From assembly GCA_002697505.1 (NCBI GenBank), contig NZWA01000017.1, positions 1 through 12,355 of the forward strand: 12,355 nt of DNA, read 5' to 3'. Position 1 is the first letter of the stretch. Each line of letters opens with the position of its first letter. Position numbers and translations under genes: made by a program. A model generated the notes under the pieces. The model searched no databases, was not told the origin of the DNA, and was given only the letters and a program-made list of their open reading frames with translations. Positions 1-5,563 of this stretch are shown here, one piece after another. Source of the DNA: Flavobacteriales bacterium. Lineage in GTDB: Bacteria; Bacteroidota; Bacteroidia; Flavobacteriales; BACL11.

Positions 1-413
1 AATGAACATGCATCTACTGCTGTCTTTAATGTAGTGTGATCTGTTGAATTAGACACAATATCATATACCGTATTCGATGGTGGATTGACGATTATTGTAC
101 CTATCATCCCCATGGCAACATGTGGGTCACACTGGTAATTGTATGTTCCTGAGATAGTAAATATGTGTTGAAGTGACCAATTTGAAGAAGAAACTGCATT
201 GCCAAAACCTTGAGGATTGTTTGGAAATGTAGATAAAGTGGCATTAACATTGTGAAAACCACCATTATTTGTAAACTCCACTGTGTCTCCCAAAGAGATA
301 ATTAAAGCAGAAGGAACAAAATTGTTGTTGCTATTTGCTACAACAGAATGAATAGTTGAGTTTGCTGAAAAAGCAAAAAACAACATTGATAATATTACGT
401 AGTATTTTTTCAT
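1..413 (-). CDS. Secreted cupredoxin (plastocyanin-like) + fasciclin domain protein, 3' part cut off by window edge
   Basis: The first 137 residues are visible; the gene continues past base 1. It starts with a signal peptide (MKKYYVILSMLFFAFSANS, cleavage near residues 19-26), so the product is exported. Residues about 27-110 form a small blue-copper domain: the first ligand is His54 (GGFHNV), and the C-terminal loop GTYNYQCDPHVAMGM supplies Cys95, His98 and Met103, the spacing of plastocyanin type-1 copper sites (C-x2-H-x4-M). From about residue 116 the sequence VYDIVSNSTDHTTLKTAVDAC matches the opening of a FAS1 (fasciclin) domain, an adhesion or ligand-binding fold. Role inferred: a periplasmic or surface electron-transfer or copper-handling protein. 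It follows the small gene at 418-603 by 4 bases and probably shares its promoter. The copper domain is a strong call; the fasciclin call rests on its first ~22 residues only. Confidence 0.88.
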   Translation of the reverse strand, partial: MKKYYVILSMLFFAFSANSTIHSVVANSNNNFVPSALIISLGDTVEFTNNGGFHNVNATLSTFPNNPQGFGNAVSSSNWSLQHIFTISGTYNYQCDPHVAMGMIGTIIVNPPSNTVYDIVSNSTDHTTLKTAVDACS

Positions 414-417
414 AGTT

Positions 418-603
418 TTATTGTATTGTGTATTTTCCGTCCGGGTATAATTGCAACCATCTATTTAATTGCGATTTGTTTCTTAGTGTTACAACCAAAT
501 TTTGTGCTCTAAAAATTATTTTTGGAGCTGTATTTTTAATATCGTTTAGTATTTTCATAGTCTTTTTGAGACTGTTCTTTCTTTTGTATTTTTTTTGTTC
601 CAT
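418..603 (-). CDS. Small basic protein of unknown function (61 aa), upstream of the cupredoxin gene
   Basis: Not recognised. It is a 61-residue protein with about 15 Lys/Arg against 3 Asp/Glu, a highly basic N-terminal third, then a segment that looks folded (residues 35-61: LVVTLRNKSQLNRWLQLYP and on to a DGKYTI ending). There is no signal peptide or membrane segment, so a cytoplasmic, possibly nucleic-acid-binding, role is conceivable but unproven. Reasons to think it is real: its codon choice is ordinary for this genome, a consensus-like promoter ends about 30 bases before its ATG, and its stop lies 4 bases before the start of the cupredoxin gene, as in a translationally linked pair. The alternative is that this stretch is a long 5' leader of the cupredoxin mRNA. 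An open frame on the other strand (428-625) looks like a shadow. Confidence 0.6.
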   Translation of the reverse strand: MEQKKYKRKNSLKKTMKILNDIKNTAPKIIFRAQNLVVTLRNKSQLNRWLQLYPDGKYTIQ

Positions 604-633
604 TTTGTATAGCTTTATTAATTAAACTTTATG

Positions 634-664
634 CAAAAGTAATTTATTTTTTTATTTCACAAAA
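634..664 (-). promoter_or_regulatory. Bacteroidota-type promoter for the small-protein/cupredoxin unit
   Basis: Read on the minus strand, TTTTG (664-660) is followed after 18 bases by TACTTTTG (641-634), matching the Bacteroidota primary sigma factor consensus TTTG / TAnnTTTG with normal spacing. Transcription would begin near 628-630, giving a leader of about 25 bases before the ATG at 603. The -33 box lies within the palindrome at 659-672, so a repressor bound there would block the promoter. Functional assignment is inferred. Confidence 0.6.
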
Positions 665-672
665 TATTTTGT
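659..672. promoter_or_regulatory. Perfect 14-bp palindrome, candidate operator
   Basis: ACAAAATATTTTGT is its own reverse complement. It sits in the divergent intergenic region, on top of the -33 box of the leftward promoter, with the symmetric TTTTG facing the rightward operon. This placement fits a dimeric regulator acting on one or both directions; the cobalamin-MerR protein encoded 450 bases away is an obvious candidate but nothing in the sequence proves it. In DNA this AT-rich, short palindromes can arise by chance. Confidence 0.4.
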
Positions 673-698
673 ATATTTTTTTTAAAAAAAAGTTATAC
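671..698. repeat. Inverted repeat with T8/A8 core in the divergent promoter region
   Basis: GTATA then eight T (671-683) is followed directly by eight A, two unpaired bases (GT, 692-693) and TATAC (684-698), so 13 base pairs can form with a 2-base bulge and no loop to speak of. As DNA the T-tract/A-tract junction would be strongly bent or easily melted. It lies between the two divergent transcription starts and shares its first two bases with the 14-bp palindrome. It is not a terminator: no stem with G/C followed by a U-run. Confidence 0.45.
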
Positions 699-715
699 AT
701 TTAGAGTAAGTTTAT

Positions 716-723
716 TAATTTTG
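716..723 (+). promoter_or_regulatory. TAnnTTTG -7 box of the six-gene repair operon (weak -33)
   Basis: TAATTTTG matches the Bacteroidota -7 consensus exactly and ends only 4 bases before the ATG at 728, so transcription would start at or next to the start codon (a leaderless or nearly leaderless mRNA). No good TTTG lies 17-23 bases upstream, so the promoter may be weak or need an activator. A second, poorer candidate is TACATTTA at 696-703 with TTTG at 668-671, but its 24-base spacing is long. Confidence 0.4.
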
Positions 724-727
724 CATA

Positions 728-1108
728 ATGAAAAAACCAGACAACGTAGTTTTTAATGAGTTAACAAAAGAATACGATGCTTACAAAAAAAATTATCCTG
801 TAAGTTTTAGTAGCAAAAACTTTGAACTAGAAAGTATAGATAATTTAAAAATTGAAGCACGTCCTTATTTCAAAAAGAAATTTTTAGAAATTAAAGAAGA
901 ATACGATAAATTATTAAAAAAACTTGAATGGAATGAACTGATATTCAATTCTCAATTTTCTTTTAAACCTATTATTGGCAAGAAATACTACCTATATAAA
1001 AATAATACACACTATTTTTTAAGTATCATTCACCCAAAAGAATGGAAAAAAGAATACATCGGTACCTTCAAACTTAATTCTAACCAAAGCTGGGACAAAA
1101 TAAAATAA
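728..1108 (+). CDS. DUF2452 domain-containing protein
   Basis: A 126-residue cytoplasmic protein with no signal peptide. The opening KPDNVVFNELTKEYDAY, the central charged helix (about residues 45-68) and the C-terminal part NSQFSFKPIIGKKYYLYKN with FLSIIHPKEW and a final GTFKLN are the recognisable landmarks of the DUF2452 family found across Bacteroidota. The C-terminal half (about 73-118) has the look of a small beta domain. No catalytic residues are evident and the function of the family is not known to me. The start is supported because family members begin in the same way. It is the first gene of the operon, 15 bases before the B12-type regulator, with a -7 box almost touching its ATG. 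Confidence 0.85.
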   Translation: MKKPDNVVFNELTKEYDAYKKNYPVSFSSKNFELESIDNLKIEARPYFKKKFLEIKEEYDKLLKKLEWNELIFNSQFSFKPIIGKKYYLYKNNTHYFLSIIHPKEWKKEYIGTFKLNSNQSWDKIK

Positions 1109-1123
1109 TATAAAACGTAAACA

Positions 1124-1996
1124 ATGTCAAAATATACAATCGATCAATTTTCACAAATCACTGGACTCAACAAAATATTAATTAGAACTTGGGAAAACAG
1201 ATACAACTTCGTTGAACCAATCAGGACAGAAACAAATATTAGATATTATACTGACGACATGCTAACAAAAGGAATTAAGTATTCTATATTAGTTGAAAAT
1301 GGTCATAAGATTTCAAAACTTATTAAAACTGAAGAAAAAGAAATTAATCTTCTTATTGATAACATTTTAAATGAAACAAAGGACGAGAATACTAAAAATA
1401 AAATATACATTTCAAAATTTGTTCAATCTGCAATTTATTTTGATCAAAAGCTATTTGACGACACATATAAAAATTGTGTTAAAAATATTGGATTAATAGA
1501 ATTTTACTCAGATGTACTATTAAAAACAATGAACGAAATTGGGGTGCTATTTTTAAACTCAGACATTAACCCCGCACACGAACATTTTCTTTCCGAGAAT
1601 ATTAGAAGGAAATTATCTAATGAAACTGAAAAGATAAAAATTAAAAAAAATAGAAATAAAGAGTGGGTTCTTTTCTTACCTGAAAATGAATTTCATGACA
1701 TAAGTTTGATGTTTACTAATTATATCCTTAAATCATATGGATACAAAACAACATATTTAGGTCAAAATGTTCCAAGAGAATCACTTATTTCAACATATAA
1801 AGACAATACCAATTATGTTTTCTTTGTAATTGCTAAAAAAACTGATAACTTTATCACAAGTTTATTTGAATTCTTAAGTGATAATTTTAAAAATTCTGAA
1901 ATTTATTTTATTTCTGGAAAAAACGATTTAACAATTGAAAAATCCAATATTACACAAATTCGCAGCTTCAATGAGTTTGTTCAACTTTTAGATTAA
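1124..1996 (+). CDS. MerR-family regulator with cobalamin-binding domains (CarH/LitR-like)
   Basis: 290 residues. Residues 3-70 are a MerR winged helix-turn-helix (YTIDQFSQITGLNKILIRTW, ENRY, then TNIRYYTDDM). Residues about 95-165 are the four-helix cap module of B12-dependent regulators, and 180-290 a Rossmann-like B12-binding domain (WVLFLPENEFHDIS, GYKTTYLGQNVP). CarH proteins are homo-oligomeric repressors that hold adenosylcobalamin and release DNA in light; related Bacteroidota proteins often control pigment or photolyase genes. Here the Wx9EH signature is F143-x9-E153-H154 (Trp replaced by Phe), the residue after it, equivalent to the second cobalt-binding His of Thermus CarH, is Leu144, and the lower-ligand motif is E-F-H191-D-I-S with the usual Gly replaced by Ser. 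B12 binding is therefore likely, but the light response is uncertain. Its stop is 1 base before the Fpg-type gene, so it is co-transcribed with the repair genes and probably autoregulates them. Confidence 0.88.
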   Translation: MSKYTIDQFSQITGLNKILIRTWENRYNFVEPIRTETNIRYYTDDMLTKGIKYSILVENGHKISKLIKTEEKEINLLIDNILNETKDENTKNKIYISKFVQSAIYFDQKLFDDTYKNCVKNIGLIEFYSDVLLKTMNEIGVLFLNSDINPAHEHFLSENIRRKLSNETEKIKIKKNRNKEWVLFLPENEFHDISLMFTNYILKSYGYKTTYLGQNVPRESLISTYKDNTNYVFFVIAKKTDNFITSLFEFLSDNFKNSEIYFISGKNDLTIEKSNITQIRSFNEFVQLLD

Positions 1997-1997
1997 A

Positions 1998-2792
1998 ATG
2001 CCTGAAGGACCAGAAGCAAAAATAGCGTCAGATTATTTTAATAACTTCTTTAAGAGCAGCAGTAACATTAAGTTTGAATTACTCACTGATTATTATAAAA
2101 ATAAATACGGTAGTGTCTTTAATACTTTAAACAAAAATATTAAGAATTACAGTGAATCATTTACTGTAGGAAAAAATATATTTATAGAAATAAATGAAGA
2201 TTTGATTTTCAACTTTCACCTTGGCATGACAGGAGGATGGAGCACAGAAAACGTTACTCATTGCCACTTTAAAGTAACAAACAAAAATAAAGAACTATTT
2301 TTTAAAGATGTTAGGAAATTTGGGAAAATGAAAATATTAACTAAAAAAGAATTTGAAATAAAATTTAATTCTCAAATTGATATCCTTAGTAGCAATTATA
2401 ACAAAAATATTCATCTAGAATTTCTTAATGAAAAATTGAAAACTAAAAGATCAGTATGCGCAATAATTATGGATCAAAAATTTTTTCCAGGTGTGGGAAA
2501 TTATATTAAATCTGAAGTTTTATATGCATGTAAAATACACCCAGAAAAAAAGTGGAGTTTATTATCAATTAAAAAAATTAATAATTTATTAGATGAACTA
2601 AATAAAATTATGAATCATAGCTACTTATCTGGTGGCGCTGAACTTAAAGATTTCAAAAATCCATTTAACGAATCAGATTTTAAACTCAAAATATATGGTA
2701 AAAAAGAAACTCCTCTAAAAAAGAAAGTTACTTCAATAATAACATCTGACAATCGAAAAACATGGTTTTGCAAAGCAACCCAAAAACTGTAA
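1998..2792 (+). CDS. Fpg/Nei-family DNA glycosylase with zinc-less finger
   Basis: 264 residues, the usual length. These bifunctional enzymes excise oxidised bases and cut at the abasic site. The start is MPEGPE, with Pro2 as the nucleophile and Glu3 as catalytic acid after Met removal. Also visible: the catalytic-loop Lys59 (VGKNIFIEI), FHLGMTGGW at 73-81, the FKDVRKFGKM strand (102-111), and the helix-two-turn-helix GVGNYIKSEVL with Asn168. The C-terminal zinc finger is degenerate: in the region 232-264 (YGKKETPL, then DNRKTWFCKATQKL) only Cys258 of the four expected cysteines remains, while the catalytic-finger Arg253-x-Thr is kept. This resembles the zinc-less finger seen in NEIL1 and plant Fpg homologues, so activity is plausible. 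Whether it prefers 8-oxoguanine (MutM) or oxidised pyrimidines (Nei) cannot be told. It lies 1 base after the B12 regulator gene and 8 bases before the Tag-type gene. Confidence 0.9.
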   Translation: MPEGPEAKIASDYFNNFFKSSSNIKFELLTDYYKNKYGSVFNTLNKNIKNYSESFTVGKNIFIEINEDLIFNFHLGMTGGWSTENVTHCHFKVTNKNKELFFKDVRKFGKMKILTKKEFEIKFNSQIDILSSNYNKNIHLEFLNEKLKTKRSVCAIIMDQKFFPGVGNYIKSEVLYACKIHPEKKWSLLSIKKINNLLDELNKIMNHSYLSGGAELKDFKNPFNESDFKLKIYGKKETPLKKKVTSIITSDNRKTWFCKATQKL

Positions 2793-2800
2793 GTTATTTG

Positions 2801-3367
2801 ATGGAAACTTCTAGTTACTGTACATTCGCACAACATTTGCCAAAAGATAATTTACATAGAATTTATCATGACACAGAATATGGTTTTAATTGTAGTTCTG
2901 ATGACCAATTATTTGAAAAACTAGTCTTAGAAATTCAGCAGGCTGGGCTATCATGGTCAGTTATTTTGGCGAAAAGAGAATATATTAGAAAAGCTTATTC
3001 TAATTTTGATATAAGTATAGTTTCAAAATACAATAATCATGAAGTTAAACTTATGATGAAGAATAAAAATATAATTAGAAATTTTTTAAAAATTAATGCA
3101 ACAATATATAATGCTAAACAAATCATTAAAATTCGGAAAGAATATTTATCCTTTAAAAAATGGTTGGATCATCATTTACATTTCAATCTAAATGAATGGA
3201 CTAAACTATTTAAAAAAACATTTAAATTCACTGGACCAAAAATCACCAAAGAATTTTTAATAAGTGCAGGATATTTAGATGGTGCTCACAACAAAAATTG
3301 TAAAGTATATAGTTTAATCCTTAAAAAAAAGCCTCCTTGGCTTATTAATTTAAAATTAAAATCTTGA
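2801..3367 (+). CDS. tag: DNA-3-methyladenine glycosylase I (Tag family)
   Basis: 188 residues, matching the family length. The enzyme removes 3-methyladenine from alkylated DNA in base-excision repair, in the cytoplasm. The Tag zinc-binding residues are all present: Cys7 near the start, His23 (RIYHDTEYG), and His163-x3-Cys167 near the end (DGAHNKNC). The core signature LEIQQAGLSW (43-52) holds the active-site Glu44 and Trp52, and KFTGPKI (142-148) matches the DNA-contacting segment of the family. The ATG at 2801 is preferred over an in-frame ATG at 2762 because family members start a few residues before the first zinc Cys, and it gives a clean 8-base gap rather than a 31-base overlap with the preceding glycosylase gene. 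Its stop codon overlaps the TTG start of the methyltransferase gene. Confidence 0.92.
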   Translation: METSSYCTFAQHLPKDNLHRIYHDTEYGFNCSSDDQLFEKLVLEIQQAGLSWSVILAKREYIRKAYSNFDISIVSKYNNHEVKLMMKNKNIIRNFLKINATIYNAKQIIKIRKEYLSFKKWLDHHLHFNLNEWTKLFKKTFKFTGPKITKEFLISAGYLDGAHNKNCKVYSLILKKKPPWLINLKLKS

Positions 3368-4149
3368 AAAAGTATAAAAAATATATCGATATTAATCAAA
3401 AAACATGGGATCTTAGAACTCCCATACACATTAAATCTTCATTCTATGATAATGAAAATTTTATAAAGCATCAATCATCTTTAAAAGAAATTGAACTTTC
3501 AGCTATTGGTAAAATTAAAAACAAATCCCTGCTACATCTTCAATGTCATTTTGGACAGGATAGTATATCCTTAGCAAATATGGGAGCAAAAGTTACTGCA
3601 GTTGACTTTTCAAGTATTGCAATTAATGAAGCTACGCTACTCGCAAAACGAACTTCAACAAATGTAAATTTTGTAAATTGTAACGTCTTAGACTTAGAGC
3701 TTGATAGTGAGTTTGATATTATTTTTAGCTCATATGGCGTTCTGGGATGGTTACCTGATTTATTTAAATGGGGAGATACAATTTCTAAACACCTAAAGAA
3801 AGGAGGTTTGTTTTTATTGACAGAATTTCATCCTTTTATCGAGCTCGTTAAAGGAAATGGTTATGATTATTTTTTTAATGAAAAGCCAGATATTGAAGAA
3901 AGTAAAGGATCATACACAGATGGGGGTAAAAATATATCAACTAAAACTTGTTGGTGGAACCATTCACTTACAGATATTTTTCAAGCTTTAGAAAATAATG
4001 GCCTTAAATTAACTCTTTTCGAAGAATTCGATTACTGCCCTTATATGCTAGAGAATATGATTGAAAAAGAAAAAGGTAAATATGTTTTAGAAATTAGAAA
4101 AAATCTAGCTACTCCATATGTATTTAATCTTAAAGCAACAAAAAAATAA
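3364..4149 (+). CDS. Class I SAM-dependent methyltransferase (Bacteroidota family), TTG start
   Basis: 261 residues. The Rossmann core shows the SAM-binding motif LLHLQCHFGQDSISLANMGA (56-75), an acidic residue at the end of strand 2 (AVDFS, Asp81), the strand-4 region FDIIFSSYGVLGWLPDLFKW (117-136), and EFHPF (154-158). The N-terminus YIDINQKTWDLRTPIHIKSS and the late WWNHSLTDIFQAL block (197-209) are typical of an abundant but uncharacterised Bacteroidota methyltransferase; the substrate is unknown. There is no ATG before residue 73, and the conserved N-terminus requires TTG (3364) as start codon. It overlaps the tag stop as TTGA, a translational-coupling arrangement, and lies 3 bases before the next gene. 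In this context a role in small-molecule or lipid modification under the same regulator is possible, but direct DNA repair is not implied. Confidence 0.87.
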   Translation: MKKYKKYIDINQKTWDLRTPIHIKSSFYDNENFIKHQSSLKEIELSAIGKIKNKSLLHLQCHFGQDSISLANMGAKVTAVDFSSIAINEATLLAKRTSTNVNFVNCNVLDLELDSEFDIIFSSYGVLGWLPDLFKWGDTISKHLKKGGLFLLTEFHPFIELVKGNGYDYFFNEKPDIEESKGSYTDGGKNISTKTCWWNHSLTDIFQALENNGLKLTLFEEFDYCPYMLENMIEKEKGKYVLEIRKNLATPYVFNLKATKK

Positions 4150-4152
4150 TAG

Positions 4153-5046
4153 ATGAAAGAAACTGTTTTAATTTCTGGAAAAAATGGACTGTTAGCAAAT
4201 CGATTTTGGGAGTTACAAAAATCAAATTATAACATAAAGTTTCTGTCAACTGACAAAAAAAAATGTGATAATATTTCGGTTTTCTATTGGAACATAAAAA
4301 ATAAATTTATTGATGAAAATGCCCTAAAAGATTGTGATCATATTGTTCACTTAGCTGGATATCCAATAATTAGTAGATGGACTAAGGAAAATAAAAATAA
4401 AATGTATGAAAGCAGAATTAATTCCACAAAATTAATTTATAAATATTGTAAAAAATTAATGATTGAACCAAAAACATTTATTTCTGCTTCTGCAATCGGA
4501 ATTTATGGCCTGGAAAGTGAAGGTGAAAAAGATGAAAAAGATACTACAAATACAGATTGGATTAGCAAAATGGCAAGTGATTGGGAAAAATCTGCCGATA
4601 TTTTCAAAAAAATAAATGCTAAAGTTGTTAAAATGCGTATATCACTAATTATATCAAAAAAATCTCTTTTTCTAAAATCGTATTTATTGTCTATGAGGTT
4701 TGGGATAGCAACATTACTTGGATCAAAATCAAGACATATAAGTTGGATACATATAGACGACGCTGTTAATTTTATTGATCAAGCGATTAACAACAAAAAA
4801 TATAATGGAGCTTATAATCTAGCAACAAGTAAGAGTTTAACTCAAGGAAAACTAGTTCAAATAATTAAAGAAGAAAAGTACCCCTTTTGTATAACTTTTC
4901 AAATTCCTACACGGATTCTATCATTTATTTTAGGTAAAAGAAGTAAAATATTTATACCAAATATAATAGCTAAAGCTGATAAACTTAAAAAAATAGACTT
5001 TAAATATAAATACGACTCTTTTCGTGAAGTAATAAGAAGCATTTAA
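4153..5046 (+). CDS. TIGR01777-family NAD(P)-binding oxidoreductase (extended SDR, YfcH/SDR39U1-like)
   Basis: 297 residues. Landmarks in order: N-terminal nucleotide-binding loop SGKNGLLANRF (8-18), HLAGYPI then RWTKENKNKMYESRINSTK (66-93), SASAIGIYG (111-119), SWIHIDDAV (197-205), GAYNLATS (219-226), and a C-terminal DUF1731-like tail with IPTRIL and LGKRSKIFIP. This is the layout of the TIGR01777 oxidoreductases, whose substrate is generally unknown. Odd points: the glycine loop is G9-x2-G12-x2-A15, with Ala for the usual third Gly, and Lys10-Asn11 where relatives have a TGGTG-like turn. Homologues in Flavobacteriia are often found near B12-MerR and photolyase or pigment genes, which fits this neighbourhood (recalled, not checked). 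It is the last gene of the operon; no clear terminator follows. Confidence 0.88.
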   Translation: MKETVLISGKNGLLANRFWELQKSNYNIKFLSTDKKKCDNISVFYWNIKNKFIDENALKDCDHIVHLAGYPIISRWTKENKNKMYESRINSTKLIYKYCKKLMIEPKTFISASAIGIYGLESEGEKDEKDTTNTDWISKMASDWEKSADIFKKINAKVVKMRISLIISKKSLFLKSYLLSMRFGIATLLGSKSRHISWIHIDDAVNFIDQAINNKKYNGAYNLATSKSLTQGKLVQIIKEEKYPFCITFQIPTRILSFILGKRSKIFIPNIIAKADKLKKIDFKYKYDSFREVIRSI

Positions 5047-5075
5047 AAGTTTAATTAATAGTTATTTTATTTTTT

Positions 5076-5083
5076 TATTTTTG
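5076..5083 (+). promoter_or_regulatory. Candidate -7 box for the Cys-rich protein / metal receptor unit
   Basis: TATTTTTG fits TAnnTTTG and ends 6 bases before the preferred ATG at 5090, again implying a very short leader. No convincing TTTG is present 17-23 bases upstream, and the sequence is T-rich enough for a chance match, so this is a tentative call. If wrong, the unit may be read through from the repair operon, whose stop is only 43 bases before the ATG. Confidence 0.3.
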
Positions 5084-5089
5084 TTATTG

Positions 5090-5512
5090 ATGAAAACAAT
5101 CATTTTAAAAGGTGTTTATATTTTTTCTGCATGTTTAGTTACAATTTTAAGCATGCATTTTACATTTACTCAAGCATGTTGTAGTGAATGTAAATTTAGT
5201 TATGAAATAACTAACTCAGAAAATTGCTGCATTACCGCTAATGAAACAACATGTTGTGAGGTTGAAGTCCATTGCTGTGAAGAAACTGACATATCTTCCT
5301 GTAATAAAAAGACAACTAACGTACATTTTGAATTTGAAACTATAACAGCTTCATTGTTTGAGTTGCAACCTAAAATTATTTATTTATTGGATCTTAAAAA
5401 CTCTGCAAAGAATTTATTGGTTTGCACAAAGAAGTTTATCTCAGAAATTTTTAAATCCAAATATTTACCTAATCATCACAAGATATCAAAATTACAAGTT
5501 TTTTTAATTTGA
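5090..5512 (+). CDS. Secreted or membrane-anchored Cys-rich small protein, HYC_CC_PP-like
   Basis: 140 residues from the ATG at 5090 (an in-frame TTG at 5081 would add only three residues). A hydrophobic N-terminal segment (about 4-25) acts as signal peptide or anchor. The mature part carries 11 of the 12 cysteines; four are adjacent pairs (30-31, 46-47, 55-56, 62-63), plus Cys34, Cys71 and Cys112, in an acidic background: NCCITANETTCCEVEVHCCE. The C-terminus HKISKLQVFLI resembles the conserved ending of the HYC_CC_PP family, small Bacteroidota proteins encoded beside TonB receptors and heavy-metal genes, though the HYC motif itself is not evident. Role inferred: periplasmic binding or delivery of a soft metal such as copper, in partnership with the receptor encoded 51 bases downstream. 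Family assignment is moderate; metal binding is a reasonable guess from the Cys pairs. Confidence 0.7.
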   Translation: MKTIILKGVYIFSACLVTILSMHFTFTQACCSECKFSYEITNSENCCITANETTCCEVEVHCCEETDISSCNKKTTNVHFEFETITASLFELQPKIIYLLDLKNSAKNLLVCTKKFISEIFKSKYLPNHHKISKLQVFLI

Positions 5513-5554
5513 TTTTGACTGTAACAAAAACTGTCAATCTAATCAAATTAAAAA
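5501..5554 (+). repeat. Long imperfect hairpin spanning the stop codon and intergenic gap
   Basis: Bases 5501-5514 (TTTTTAATTTGATT) pair fully with 5541-5554, and 5515-5519 (TTGAC) with 5533-5537; a 3-base bulge (TCT, 5538-5540), one T-T mismatch and a closing G-C pair surround a 9-base loop (5522-5530). It includes the stop codon at 5510-5512 and ends 9 bases before the receptor's ATG. It lacks a G/C-rich stem with a trailing U-run, so it is not a classic terminator on either strand; it may set the ratio of the two products by affecting mRNA stability or translation. Confidence 0.6.
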
Positions 5555-5563
5555 TTACTTAAA

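Noticed and set aside
428..625. Plus-strand open frame of 65 codons
   Set aside because: It mirrors the minus-strand small gene, starts inside it, and encodes a Phe/Leu/Ile-rich product typical of the reverse of Lys/Asn-rich coding sequence; it has no promoter of its own.
2762..2800. Upstream ATG as start of the Tag gene
   Set aside because: It would overlap the preceding glycosylase gene by 31 bases and add 13 residues before the point where Tag proteins start; ATG 2801 fits the family better.
2621..2836. Minus-strand open frame across the Fpg/Tag junction
   Set aside because: Antisense shadow of two well-supported genes; its sequence matches no family I recognise.
5081..5089. TTG start for the Cys-rich protein
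   Set aside because: An ATG follows three codons later, and the TTG lies within the candidate -7 box, so ATG 5090 is the simpler start.
5501..5554. Hairpin as a rho-independent terminator
   Set aside because: The stem is AT-rich and its 3' side is followed by A-rich sequence, not a U-run, in either reading direction.
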